Source: Mycoplasmopsis agassizii
Lineage (GTDB): Bacteria > Bacillota_I > Bacilli_A > Mycoplasmatales > Metamycoplasmataceae
NCBI RefSeq assembly: GCF_002272945.1
Contig: NZ_NQMN01000002.1
Coordinates: 507,356 to 571,355, forward strand
Direction of reading: 5' to 3'
DNA length: 64,000 nt
A model generated the notes under the pieces. The model had not been told where the DNA came from. It worked only from the letters and a program-made list of their open reading frames with translations, and did no database searches. Shown piece after piece: positions 9,605 through 19,952 of this stretch. The translations under genes and the position numbers were made by a program. Every line of letters starts with the position of its first letter. Position 1 is the first letter of the stretch.

Positions 9605-9633
9605 ATTATACAAAAAAACAAAATTTTTGTAAA
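9605..9633 (-). promoter_or_regulatory. Promoter of small RNA copy 2
   Basis: Minus-strand TTTACA, 17-bp spacer, TATAAT; the same layout as copy 1 although the spacer sequence differs. Boxes conserved with a diverged spacer indicate selection on the promoter. Confidence 0.85.
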
Positions 9634-9660
9634 TTTTTAAAGCAATTTAAAAATTTTAAA

Positions 9661-9852
9661 TTACTTTTTTAGCTTATCATTTGGAAATGTAAAACTAAAA
9701 TTACAAATTATTGACTTGTTCTCTCCTTCTTTACAATCCATTTCTACCTTAGCATCAGGTGGCACTATTTCATCGATTGTTCTTAAAACTTCATCAACAT
9801 CTTTAATACCAGTTTTAGAAATTAATTTTTTAGCTTTATCTCTAGCATTCAT
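9661..9852 (-). CDS. Small unidentified protein
   Basis: 63 aa. The ATG at 9850-9852 has a strong AAGGAG site 5-6 bases upstream, which argues for a real gene. The peptide begins MNARDKAKKLISKTGIKDVD, is charged and soluble, and contains two Cys (DCKEGENKSIICNF). No family is recognised. A TATAAT box is present on the minus strand near 9882. It lies directly upstream of small RNA copy 2, but that RNA has its own promoter. Confidence 0.6.
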   Translation of the reverse strand: MNARDKAKKLISKTGIKDVDEVLRTIDEIVPPDAKVEMDCKEGENKSIICNFSFTFPNDKLKK

Positions 9853-9928
9853 AAATTCTCCTTAGTTTATTTAGTTATTAAAATTATATATTAATGTTTA
9901 AGTCTCAAACTCTAATAAAGCAAAATTT

Positions 9929-11467
9929 TTACTCTTTTGCATTAACTATTTTATGAATATGATGAAAAATTGCTTTTGCTCTTTTAGCGTTTTTGAAGTT
10001 TCTTTCATAAACTTCAACGAAAAGAATTTTCTTAAAAAATTCATATTCAATTTTAATCAAGATATTTTTTTCATAGTCTTGAATAATGAAATATGCAGGA
10101 TTAACTGTCATAGTTCAACTTTTAAATTCTCCAGGAAATTTATTTTCATCAAAGTATGAAAGTAATTTTTCAACTTGATGTAGTTCGCTATGAAAAATAT
10201 TTTTAACTACAAAAATAGGCTTATAAAGTTGTATCGATTGTCTAAAAACATTAGCAATACTTCCTTTTTGAGTTTTGTAGTAATTTAATAATTCTGAAAA
10301 AACGACCAAAATTTGTAAATGATCAAAGTAGTCAATTAAATTAGTATTAAAGTTAAATTGATTATCTTTATTGATTAAAAATAGGATGTCTTGCTGAGCA
10401 ACTTCATTTTTATAATTTTGTTCAATCGCCAATCAATTAACTTCATATTTTTTAAAAATTGGGTCAAGCAAAATTCCTAAATATTGGGGTAAAACAATCA
10501 CTTTATTTCTCAGATCTATTTTGCTAACTTTTTTATCTAGTAGATAAAGATCTAAAAATAAGGTTAGAAATTCAAACTTTTCTAAGAATTGCATTTTGCT
10601 TCCAACGTTAATTCCTATATTTAAAAAAGTAGCACCACTATCACTTGAATATAATAAATCAGCATCTGCTTTAATAGCGGAACGTGATAGTTGCAAAGTA
10701 TTATCAATTAAAGGTGAGAGCATTTTATTTGATGAAACATAACGATATTCAAAATTTAAGGAACCTAAAATTTTGCTACTTAATTGAGCAAATGCTTGTG
10801 AGTTATGACTAAGAGCAATAACTAGGTTTTTAACATCAGTTGCTCTTTTTGAAAGGGTTAAAACTTTTTTGCGATATTCATCAAAAATAGCACTTTCTTT
10901 TAAATATAAGGGTGCCTTCATCATTTTATGAATATCCTGACTAGGATCTAAGTTAAAAATATTTTCAGTTATTTTTTCATAAACTTCTAAAGCAATTGAG
11001 TTTGCTTGTCCATCTAAAAAGGTAACTTTATATTTGCGTTGCTCCTTAATATAGTTTAAATAAATAGCTGCATCTAGATTAATATTTTTGTAAGTTTCAT
11101 TGATAATGCTATTAACAACTTCAACTCTTTCAAAAAGAAATACTTTAAAATTTCTTTTTGAAAAGATCTGTTGTGCAATTTCTGCATAGTAAGCTAAATC
11201 ACTATCATTGTTATATGCAACTAAAATATTTAGGTTGATATTTTCGGGAATTAAATTTAAAAAAGATTGAAAAATTAAAGACATAGTTAGCGTATTAAAA
11301 CGGTTATAACCTAGTCCTTTTTCAAAACTAAAACCTCTTTCATTGAAATAAGGTTTAGCAAAAAAATCTGGATGCTTATCCAAATTTTTTTCAATGTTTT
11401 TAAGATGTGCTAAAGTTTTTTTGTCATTAGCATAAAAATTTATTCAGTGTGCAAAAGTATTATTCAT
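9929..11467 (-). CDS. Degenerate phosphoglucomutase/phosphomannomutase-like protein
   Basis: 512 aa with two TGA-Trp codons joining three open segments. The order of blocks follows alpha-D-phosphohexomutases: FSFEKGLGYNRFNTLT near residues 45-60 resembles the GxGPGYNRMN segment, and LNILVAYNNDSDLAYYAE resembles the VIAYDNRxxS strand. However, the catalytic TASHNP serine loop is replaced by an unrelated NYIKEQRKYKVTF stretch, and the metal site DPDADR is replaced by SSDSGATFL. It is therefore expected to have the fold but not the mutase activity. The MIP gene lies 30 bp upstream on the same strand, so co-transcription is possible. Confidence 0.65.
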
Positions 11468-11497
11468 ACTTTTTATTTTACATCATTAAGAAAGTTT

Positions 11498-13336
11498 TTA
11501 AACACCTTCAGGAAATAGTGCAGTTTTATAAACTCCTTTATTTTCACTATCAATAATTGCTTTTAAATTACTGCGATACGAAGTGATTTGTTTTTCATTT
11601 CCTGTTTTATCAAATAAGTTGTATTTGTATAAAATCATGTCTTTATTAGTACTTACAATTTTAACTTTTTCATCACGAGCCTGCACAAATAATTCATATA
11701 CGCTAGATGCAGAATCATCTGAATCTGATGAACTATAATGAATTCCTAAAGGTAATCCATAATCTGTCATAACTAGTGAGCCAGATGCGCCAAAACCCAT
11801 TTCTGAGAATTTAGAGCGCATTTGATAACCATAGTAATCGATGTATCATTTTTTGAAGAAAGTATCTAAACTAAGAGCATCTGGCTCTCATTTTTTAATT
11901 GCCTCCTCTTGTCTTACATTTTTATAATCGGTAATAATATTATAGGTTTCATCTAACCTAGCAATTGCTTTTAAATTTTTATTTGCTTCGCTATATCTGG
12001 CTTCATTATTGTTTCATTTAATTTTGGCAAAACCATCTGAAACAGGATAACCTAAAATATAAACATTATCATATTCAGTTTTTGCATTGTACTTTTCAGC
12101 TTCTTTTGCATTCTCTTCATTATCATGAAGTGTCGAAGGAATATCATAAGTTACATAAGGTCTAACACCATCATTATTTGGTAGTTTTTTAGTCTTAACT
12201 AAGTTAATAGTTTCATCAACTGCTTTCATTGCATTTTTGATTCATGATTCAAATTCTGCGTTGATTTTTTCATTAGTATCAGGAGCACTTGCACCTTTAT
12301 TTAAGACTTCTTTTTTACTTAGATCTACATCAACTGCAACGACTGCAAAATCTTTAAAAAAGCCCAATTGATCAACACTTTTTCTATCAGAATCCGCTTG
12401 ATATCTTGTGCTTGAATTTCACTTTTCGTGCATATCTGAAAGTTGATCACTAACTGATTTATCCATAAAATCTACAGCTGCAAAAATTAATCTTGGTGGA
12501 GCAGTTATTGCACTGATTTGGGTTCCAATTTGGTTACCTTTATTGCTATTAGTATAAAAATGTGCTAAGGAAGTTTGTCTTTGGTTGTTTGCAAATTTGA
12601 TGTTATTTTCTTCCTGATTTAAGGGGTTAAAAATCGGTGCTTCAGTTAATTTTCCTAGTGAAACATATTTAACCTCACCTGCTTTATTAGATGAATAATC
12701 TCAACCTGCATCTTTAAGTGGACTAGAATTTCCTATTTCAGAAACTACGTGAACATTTGTTGCTAGATATAAGGTGATTTGATTTTCATCAACTTCATCC
12801 TTATGATAATCTAGTAATCAAGATGTTCCTCAGTAACTACGTGAAGCAACTATTGCATCTTCTTGTTGAATGCTAAAACGTATTGAAAATGTTCTGTCAT
12901 AAATATTTTTATAAATTTCATTTGCTGAAATTTTCGGATCTATTTTAGTTTCAATTTCCTTGTTATTTACTTCTCTTAAAGTAGTTTGTAAATTTAAATG
13001 TTTATCAATGTTATTTTTTGATATTGGTTCTGAAACCCCGTTATTTGGGGGATTTTCAGATTTTTGACCTGCTCCTGGTTCTCCATTTTTAGGTGGTTTT
13101 GATTGTTCAGGACCACCATTTTTAGGTGGTTTCTCGGTACTTGGTGGATTGCCGTTTGCAGGCGATTTTGCATCAACTGGAGGTTTATCAGTTTTAGGTG
13201 GTGTAGGTGCTGGTTCAACAATTTTTCTAGGAGGCAGAGTTCCAGGGTTTTCAATTTGGGTACAAGCAATTAATGTTGCACTAAGTGCAACAGCAGAAAC
13301 TAAAGATGAAGTTAAAAGTAATTTGAATTTTTTCAT
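11498..13336 (-). CDS. MIP-like immunoglobulin-cleaving serine protease lipoprotein (DUF31)
   Basis: 612 aa. Lipoprotein signal peptide with lipobox TLIAC (Cys25), then about 80 residues of Pro/Lys/Asn-rich spacer with repeated PPKNG-type units, then a trypsin-fold domain of the DUF31 / Mycoplasma Ig protease (MIP) family. Likely catalytic parts are YWGTSWLLDY at the domain start, His in TNVHVVSE, Asp in FAVVAVDVD, and Ser in the GASGSLVM oxyanion motif. In MIB-MIP systems, MIB binds antibody and MIP cuts it; no MIB gene is visible here. Start chosen at ATG 13334-13336; a TTG five codons earlier is possible. Confidence 0.8.
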
Positions 13337-13423
13337 ATCCTTAATTATCAATGATATTTGTCAAAATAAGCCAAATAGAGTAACTTTAAATTATTTAAAG
13401 CATTTATCAGATTTTTTTGATAG

Positions 13424-13454
13424 ATAAAAAAATATGTTGCTTTTGGCAACATAT
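13424..13454 (-). terminator. Terminator of gyrA
   Basis: Stem ATATGTTGC / GCAACATAT (13432-13440 with 13446-13454), followed on the minus strand by a T run. Confidence 0.8.
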
Positions 13455-13462
13455 CGATTTAA

Positions 13463-16207
13463 TTAAATTTCATCTTGATCTTCTAAATTATCATCACTTG
13501 AAGGTGCTTCAGCAATCACACTTACAGGTGGATTATTTAGATCATTTAAAGATAATTCAGTTGTTCTTCTGATAATTTCTTCTTCAATTTTTTGAATATT
13601 TAAGATACCAACAGATTTAATTTTTTCATTATCTTTTAAGCGGATAACACGTACACCTTTGGTAGCACGATTAACTGTTTCGCTAACTTGTTCTAGTGAA
13701 GTTCTAATGGTGATCCCACTTGAATTAATAACTAAAACATCTTCATTTCCATTAACAAAACCAGCGTAAACTAAGTCACCTGCTTTTTGCACTTTTAAGG
13801 TCTGAACACCTTTTGCACCACGGCGTGTTTTACGGTATTCATCAGCTGATGTTTTTTTACCAAAACCATCAGCACCTAGAGCAAAAATTAAGTTACCTTC
13901 GCTTGAAGATGAAACAGCAACAACTTCTGCTTTTTCTGATAAAGTAATACCTTTAACTCCTGCTGCAGTTCTTCCCATTGATCTTACTTCGGTTACATCG
14001 AAGCGACAAATTTTTCCATCTGAAGAACCTAAAATTAATTCTTCGCTATCGCTTACAACCATGGCTCTAATTAATTCATCACCATCTTTTAAGTTAACAG
14101 CAATTTTTCCATTTGCATTAATACGTTCAAATAAACTTAAATTTGAACGTTTAACAATTCCGTTTTTAGTTACAGTTAATAAGAATTGATCTTCATTATA
14201 AGCATCAGTTGTTAATCATGAAACAATTTTTTCTTTAGGGTCAATTTGCACTAGATTAACAAAAGGTGTTCCTTTAGCTTGTTTTGAAACTTCAGGCACC
14301 ATGTGGGCTCTTATTCTAAAGACCTTACCAAAACTTGTAAAGATTAATAAGTCAGTATGAGTAGTAGTTGGTAAGATATCGCTGATATCATCATCATCGT
14401 ATGTTTTAGCAGTTCTGACACCAACTCCACCACGGTTTTGCACTTTATATTCTTCTAAGGCAATGCGTTTTACATAACCTTTAACTGAACGAGTAAGCAC
14501 GATGTCTTTAACAGGAATTAAGTCTTCATCACTAATTGATCCAAAGGCTTGTCCATCGATTTCAGTGCGACGTGCATCGTTATATTTAGCCTTAATTTCT
14601 TCTAAGTTTTTAATAATCAGTTCTAATAACTTAGATTCATCGCCTAGAATATCTTTTAAATTATTAACAAATGCTTCTGTTTCAGCAATTTCTGCATCTG
14701 TTTTTTCAATTGATAAACCAGTTAAACGACCAAGGCGCATATCAACAATTGCTTTAGTCTGAATTTCACTTAAGTTAAATTCAGTTGCTAGTTTTGCACG
14801 AGCATCTTCATCAGCTCTTGATGAGCGAATAATTGCAATAACTTTATCAATATTTTGAGTAGCAATTCTTAGTCCATGTAAGATATGTAATCTTGCTTCT
14901 GCTTTTTCTAGATCGAAAGTTAATTCTCTTCTAGTTGTATCTTTTTGATGTTCAAGATAAACTTCTAAAGTTTTTCTTAAAGTTAAAGTTTGGGGTACGC
15001 CACCTACTAGAGCAACCATGTTGACATTGAAATTAATTTGTAAGTTAGTGTTTTTAAATAATTTATTTAAAACCACTTCAGGTACAAAACCACGTTTAAT
15101 TTCTAGAACAACACGAATCCCTTTGTTGTTAGTTTCATCACGTAGGTCGCTAATACCTTCAACAATTTTTTCTTTTACTAAATAAGCAATTTTTTCAATA
15201 ATTGAAGTTTTTTGCACTCCGTAAGGAATCTGACTAATAACGATACGGCTTTTACCACTATCAAAGTGCGTAATCGCTGCTTTTGAACGTAAAGGAATTG
15301 ATCCTTTACCTGTTTCAAAAGCATCATAAATACCTCTAGTACCTAAAATAATTCCCCCCGTAGGAAAATCAGGTCCTTTGATATATTGCATTAATTCAGC
15401 AGTTGTGATTTCATTATTGCGTGCATAAGCAATTGCTGCATCAATTGTTTCACCTAAGTTATGGGGGGCAATTGTGGTTGCCATTCCGACAGCAATTCCT
15501 TGCCCTCCTGAAACTAATAAGTTAGGAAAACGTGCTGGTAAAACTGCAGGTTCTTTTTCACTTCCGTCATAGTTATCGACAAAATCAACAGCATTTTTTT
15601 TGATCCCATCTAACATATGGAAAGCAATTTTTGAAAGCCTAGCTTCTGTATAACGCATCGCAGCAGCAGCATCACCATCGATTGATCCAAAGTTACCATG
15701 TCCATCAACTAAAGGATAGCGCATTGAAAAATCTTGAGCCATCCTTACCATTGCTTCATAAACTGAACTATCACCATGGGGGTGGTACTTACCAAGTACA
15801 TCCCCGACAATTCTGGCTGACTTTTTATGGGCTGATGTATGTAAAACACCGATTTCATGCATCCCGAATAAAATACGGCGATGCACGGGTTTTAACCCGT
15901 CACGTGCATCAGGTAAAGCACGAGAAACGATCACGCTCATTGCATATTCTAAGAAAGAAATTTGCATTTCATTAGAAACAAAGCGTGGTGAAATCCCATT
16001 GACTGTCTCATCAATAATTTGTGATTGAACTTGATACTCTTCTTTAGCAGCAGGATTTTCTTCTTCAGCTTCTTCTACTTCTTTAGATTTTTTTGGAGCC
16101 TTTTTATTTTCTTCGAAAACAACTTTTAAATCATCTTCAGGAATTTCAAAAGTTCCTGTTTTTTTGCGGTCTTCGTCTTGACCGTCATGGTTATTATCTA
16201 AACTCAT
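13463..16207 (-). CDS. gyrA: DNA gyrase subunit A
   Basis: 914 aa, including one TGA-Trp. The breakage-reunion domain carries the quinolone-determining stretch [17 protein letters not shown] and the catalytic Tyr in AMRYTEARL; the C-terminal beta-pinwheel starts after the GyrA box QNRGGVG. The protein wraps and cleaves DNA to introduce negative supercoils with GyrB, which is not in this window. Before the conserved core there is an acidic, Lys/Glu-rich N-terminal extension of about 70 residues, not found in Escherichia coli GyrA. The Ser and Glu of the quinolone region are the usual sensitive-type residues. Confidence 0.97.
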
Positions 16208-16350
16208 ATAACACCTTAAAAATAATATTTAACAAAATTAATTTGCATTATTTAAATTATAAACTAAGACAACTTTTAAACATGAAAATTTTTCGCTTTC
16301 TTGTGAATTTTTTCATAATTATTTGCAGTTGATTTTTAGCCTTAAAAATC

Positions 16351-16377
16351 AAAAAAATCCGTCTAAAAACGGATTTT
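16351..16377 (-). terminator. Terminator of the UPF0154 gene
   Basis: Stem AAAATCCGT / ACGGATTTT directly after the stop codon, with a minus-strand T run. Confidence 0.75.
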
Positions 16378-16605
16378 CTATTTTGCGTTTTGCATTGAAC
16401 GCATTACTTGTTTAATGCGTGCTTCGCTAGCTTTTACACCCATTTGATTAAACATGACACGAATCATGCTTTCATTAATAGGAGGGTTTTCTCGTAGTTG
16501 TTTTTCAAAGATTTTTTTAGTTACAAAAAAGGCTGTGATACCTCCAACTAAAAGAAATAAGATTGATAGTCCAACGATCAGACCAATTGCTAAACCTAAT
16601 TCCAT
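16378..16605 (-). CDS. UPF0154 family single-pass membrane protein
   Basis: 75 aa, the typical size. One N-terminal membrane helix (about residues 3-28) is followed by a cytoplasmic tail with the family pattern KKIFEKQLRENPPINESMIR and GVKASEARIKQVMR. The function of UPF0154 (YneF-type) proteins is unknown. It is preceded by a TAGGAG site and lies between gyrA and the divergent tdk. Confidence 0.88.
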   Translation of the reverse strand: MELGLAIGLIVGLSILFLLVGGITAFFVTKKIFEKQLRENPPINESMIRVMFNQMGVKASEARIKQVMRSMQNAK

Positions 16606-16696
16606 TTATGCTCCTAGTAAAAAAATTTTATTAGTTCTTATTATACATAAAATAACAATGTAATATTAAATTATATAGATATATGAAAGAGGTAAT

Positions 16697-17272
16697 ATGT
16701 ATCCACAATATACGCCAGGAGCTATTGAAGTTATCACTGGTCCAATGTTTTCAGGCAAAAGCGAGGAAATTCTTAAAAAGTTAAGAATTTTAAACCATGC
16801 ACGGCGCAAGGTTTTAGTGGTCAAACCAAGTTTTGACATACGCTTTGGAATTGACAAAATCAGATCGAGAGCAGGAATTGAAGTTAGTGCAACACCTGTT
16901 AATCATTCTGCAAAAATTTTAGATCTAGCAAAAGATTATGATGCAGTCATTATAGATGAAGCACACTTTTTTGATTTAGATTTAGTTAAAGTTGTTGAAG
17001 AACTTGCTAATCAAGGTAAATATGTTGTTGTATCAGGACTTGATACAAACTTTAAAAAAGAACCTTTTAAAGTAATTGCCAAATTACTTGCAGTTGCTGA
17101 ACACATTACAAAATTAAAAGCAGTTTGTTCAAATTGCCAGCAAGCAGCAACTACAACTTTTAGAACTATTCAAGATGATCAAGAAAACTTATTAGGTGAT
17201 GATGACATTTATGAAGCAAGATGTCGCTCATGCCACATTCTAGGTACTAAACAAAAAAGCCAAAAAAGGTAA
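16697..17272 (+). CDS. tdk: Thymidine kinase
   Basis: 191 aa. It phosphorylates thymidine (and deoxyuridine) to the monophosphate for salvage. Walker A GPMFSGKS lies at residues 15-22, Walker B is VIIDEAHFF, and the C-terminal lasso region has a four-Cys zinc site (VCSNC and RCRSC). A GAGG element precedes the ATG. It is the only plus-strand protein gene in this part of the window. With tmk at 18434 it forms the salvage route to dTDP. Confidence 0.95.
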   Translation: MYPQYTPGAIEVITGPMFSGKSEEILKKLRILNHARRKVLVVKPSFDIRFGIDKIRSRAGIEVSATPVNHSAKILDLAKDYDAVIIDEAHFFDLDLVKVVEELANQGKYVVVSGLDTNFKKEPFKVIAKLLAVAEHITKLKAVCSNCQQAATTTFRTIQDDQENLLGDDDIYEARCRSCHILGTKQKSQKR

Positions 17273-17280
17273 TAAAAAAA

Positions 17281-17357
17281 TGGGGTGAATAACGGGATTC
17301 GAACCCGCGCGTGACGGGACCACAACCCGCTGCGTTGACCACTTCGCCATATTCACC
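17281..17357 (-). tRNA. tRNA-His (GTG)
   Basis: Complete cloverleaf with anticodon loop TTGTGGT, the extra G(-1) opposite C73 that marks tRNA-His, a T-loop GGTTCGAATCC and an encoded CCA. Confidence 0.95.
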
Positions 17358-17461
17358 ACATGCGTTTAAAATTATATATTAATTTTTTTACAATGGCATA
17401 AAAAAATAAAGCCTATATCTGAGCTAATTTTAAAGGCAAAAATCTTAGTTAAAGAAGAATT

Positions 17462-17498
17462 AAAAAAATCCAGTTTTTGAATTTGAAACTGGATTTTT
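17462..17498. terminator. Terminator of the dnaX-holB block
   Basis: Stem ATCCAGTTT / AAACTGGAT flanked by A and T runs on both sides. It lies 25 bp past the holB stop and can work in both directions. Confidence 0.75.
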
Positions 17499-17522
17499 GT
17501 TTTCATCTTTTTTAATTTGAAA

Positions 17523-18431
17523 TTATTTTTTTTCTTTATAAATATTAACTATTTGAGAAATTAAAATTTCTTTTGTAATAAAAAAATTTCTGTATTTTTT
17601 AATCTTAAAAAGGAAATCATCTATTGCTAAATTAACCTTAATATAAGGAATATTTTTCTCTCTCATCTTTTGAAAAATATCGCTATTTTTTTTGCCCATT
17701 TTTAGATCAAAACTTTGAGTTAAAACTTTATAAAAAATCTTCAAAATATTTAAAGTTAATTCATATTTTGTTTTGGAAATTTCAAGGTGCAAAAAATGAA
17801 CTAACTTATAAAAATTTTCATTACTATTTAAAAATGCAACTAAAGTTCTATTAATTATTTCTTCAGTTTTATCATTAAAATTTTGTTTTAATTGTGCGTA
17901 ATTATCGAACAATTCTGCATATATTTCTGGGTAGTGAGATTTAAAATTAAGGCTCTCTAGATAGTGCATTTTTTCTTTAAAAGATAAAGGTAAAATTGTG
18001 ATGCTTTGGCACCTTGATTTTATTGTTGAAAGAATTTTATGATAGTTATATGTAACGATAAATATATAACTATTTTCAGGTGCTTCTTCAATACTTTTTA
18101 ATAATGAATTATTAAAAGCATTTGAAGCATTTTCAATTTCCTTTATGATCAAAATATTTGGCTTATTTGCAACTAAAGTTGTCTTAAATAATTTCTCTAA
18201 AACTTCAACTAAATTATTTTTTACTAAGTCTTCTTTTACATCATCTAATAATAAAATATTATTTGAAATAAGACTCTTATCTAATTTTTCATAATTAGAA
18301 TTATTTAAACTATTGACTAAAAATAATAAAGGCTCATCCACATTTGTATTTGGACTCGCCTTAAAAATAATGGCGTGTGAAACCATTTTATTATTTACGA
18401 TATTTCTTAAATAGTCAATATTTTGATTCAT
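17523..18431 (-). CDS. holB: DNA polymerase III delta-prime subunit (clamp loader)
   Basis: 302 aa. It is an AAA+-related clamp-loader subunit without a working Walker A (FKASPNTNVDEP replaces the P-loop), as expected for delta-prime. It has LLKSIEEAPENSYIFIVT (the clamp-loader SRC-side helix), then ILSTIKSRCQSITILPL with the SRC arginine-finger motif. It works with DnaX tau/gamma and delta to load the sliding clamp. It is the last gene of the dnaX-ybaB-recR-tmk-holB run, starting 2 bp after the tmk stop. Confidence 0.9.
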   Translation of the reverse strand: MNQNIDYLRNIVNNKMVSHAIIFKASPNTNVDEPLLFLVNSLNNSNYEKLDKSLISNNILLLDDVKEDLVKNNLVEVLEKLFKTTLVANKPNILIIKEIENASNAFNNSLLKSIEEAPENSYIFIVTYNYHKILSTIKSRCQSITILPLSFKEKMHYLESLNFKSHYPEIYAELFDNYAQLKQNFNDKTEEIINRTLVAFLNSNENFYKLVHFLHLEISKTKYELTLNILKIFYKVLTQSFDLKMGKKNSDIFQKMREKNIPYIKVNLAIDDFLFKIKKYRNFFITKEILISQIVNIYKEKK

Positions 18432-18433
18432 CT

Positions 18434-19069
18434 TTATTTACCCATTTTTTTAAATTTATCAAGTGTCTTAATTTTGTCCATAATTATTTTGACAATTTCT
18501 TCAACACTTAATTTGCCATCAATTACTAAAAAGCGATCACGATCTTCATTAATTAATTTTCAATAACCTTCATAAGTTCGCTTATAAAAATCTTGGCTCT
18601 GAGTTTCTAAACGGTCGGTCGTTTCACGCTTTTCACGCCTGTTGCGTGTTTCTTCATAAGTGATATCAATAAAGATTGTTAAGTCAGGTTTATATTTTCC
18701 AATTACTAATTCAGTTAAATCTTTTGTTCACTTAATTCCCAATTCACGACCATAACCTTGATATGCATAAAATGAATCAATGTAACGATCACAAATAATT
18801 ATTTTATTTTCATAGTTAGGTTCAATAACTCTATCGATATGAATTCTTCTTGAAGCTGAATATAAAAGCGCTTCAGAAATATTACTTAAACGGCTATGAC
18901 TATCTAAAATAACTTCTCTAATTTTTTCTGCTTCAATAATTCCTGCTCCACCAGGTTCTCTTGTAAAGATGAAATTTTTTTCTAAACCTAAACCAACTAA
19001 TTCATTAAAAATTGAATTAGCGATTGTAGTTTTTCCTGAACCATCTAAACCTTCTAAAGTTATTAACAT
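18434..19069 (-). CDS. tmk: Thymidylate kinase
   Basis: 211 aa, with one TGA-Trp at about residue 114. It converts dTMP to dTDP. P-loop GLDGSGKT at 7-14, DRY motif in [21 protein letters not shown] region [17 protein letters not shown] in the C-terminal half ([15 protein letters not shown]), which places the basic residues in the LID. It sits between recR (2 bp away) and holB (2 bp away) in a tightly packed operon. Confidence 0.95.
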
Positions 19070-19071
19070 CT

Positions 19072-19659
19072 TTAACCTTTCACCCGATTTGTAACTGCGC
19101 TTTTTAAAGTAATATTATCGATATAATCGATATCACTATTAACTGGAATTCCTAGTGCTAATCTAGTAATTTTAATATCATGATCAGCAAATAAATTTTT
19201 AATATATGTGATCGTAATTTCACCATTTAATGTTGGTGAAATTGCTAAAATAATTTCTTCAATTTTATATTTTTCTACGAAATTAATTAATTGATCTTTT
19301 CAAGCAATTGATGCGATCTGATTTCTGATTTTTAATAAGGGGTTACTTACAAAAAAATAGCCATGATAATTTTCAATACTTGCAAATTTAAAAATATTTT
19401 GTGATGATTCAGAAATCAAAACACTCTTATCTAAATTAGTATTTAAGCAGTAAGTACAGATAGGCATTTCTTGAAATAAATTACATGATTTGCAATATTG
19501 ATTTTTATTTCTTGCTTCATTTAAAATGATGCTAAATTGTTCAATATCTTTTTCGCTTAATTTTAAAAAATCATTAGCTAATTTGACTGCTGATCTTTTG
19601 CTAACTGAATCTAATTTAGTTAAACTTTCAACTAAATTTTCAAACGTTTTCGAAGCCAT
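19072..19659 (-). CDS. recR: Recombination mediator RecR
   Basis: 195 aa, close to the usual 198. An N-terminal HhH-like helical region is followed by a four-Cys zinc finger (CKSC and CTYC, about residues 57-72). The Toprim domain starts with [15 protein letters not shown] and continues through [19 protein letters not shown]. RecR works in RecFOR gap repair; it lies with ybaB and dnaX as in many Firmicutes. It contains one TGA-Trp in the Toprim domain. Confidence 0.93.
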
Positions 19660-19661
19660 TA

Positions 19662-19949
19662 TTAAAAAGGAAAATTCTTAGCTTCTGCTTCGATTGCATC
19701 GTAAGCAGCATCAATTTTTTCAAGCACTTCATTAACGGCGATTTGGATCATTGTTTCTAATGTTTCAGGATCTTCTGGATCAATTAAGGCATCATCAATT
19801 TTAATTTCTTTCAACTGTCTCATACCATTAAAGGTAACTTTAATACCTTGTTTTTCAACAGTGAAATTTTCCTGTTGAACTTTCTTTTCTCTTTTTTTCA
19901 TTTCAGCTTGCATTTTTTTTGCAAGCTTCATCATTTCATTATTATTCAT
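19662..19949 (-). CDS. YbaB/EbfC family nucleoid-associated protein
   Basis: 95 aa, standard size. It starts with a Met/Lys-rich helix (KLAKKMQAEMKKREKKV), then the conserved GIKVTFNGMRQLKEIKIDDAL strand pair and a C-terminal helix. Members form dimers that bind DNA. It lies between dnaX (3 bp) and recR (2 bp), the classic position. Confidence 0.93.
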   Translation of the reverse strand: MNNNEMMKLAKKMQAEMKKREKKVQQENFTVEKQGIKVTFNGMRQLKEIKIDDALIDPEDPETLETMIQIAVNEVLEKIDAAYDAIEAEAKNFPF

Positions 19950-19952
19950 AAT

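Larger units (their letters stand above)
9120..9660. repeat. Tandem duplication of a complete small-RNA gene
   Basis: 9120-9385 and 9388-9660 are two copies of the same unit, each with an AT-rich upstream element, promoter, ~205-nt transcribed region and terminator, all on the minus strand. Long blocks are identical, for example around CTATCAC...GTGATAG and the terminator; differences cluster in loops and in paired positions. Confidence 0.85.
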
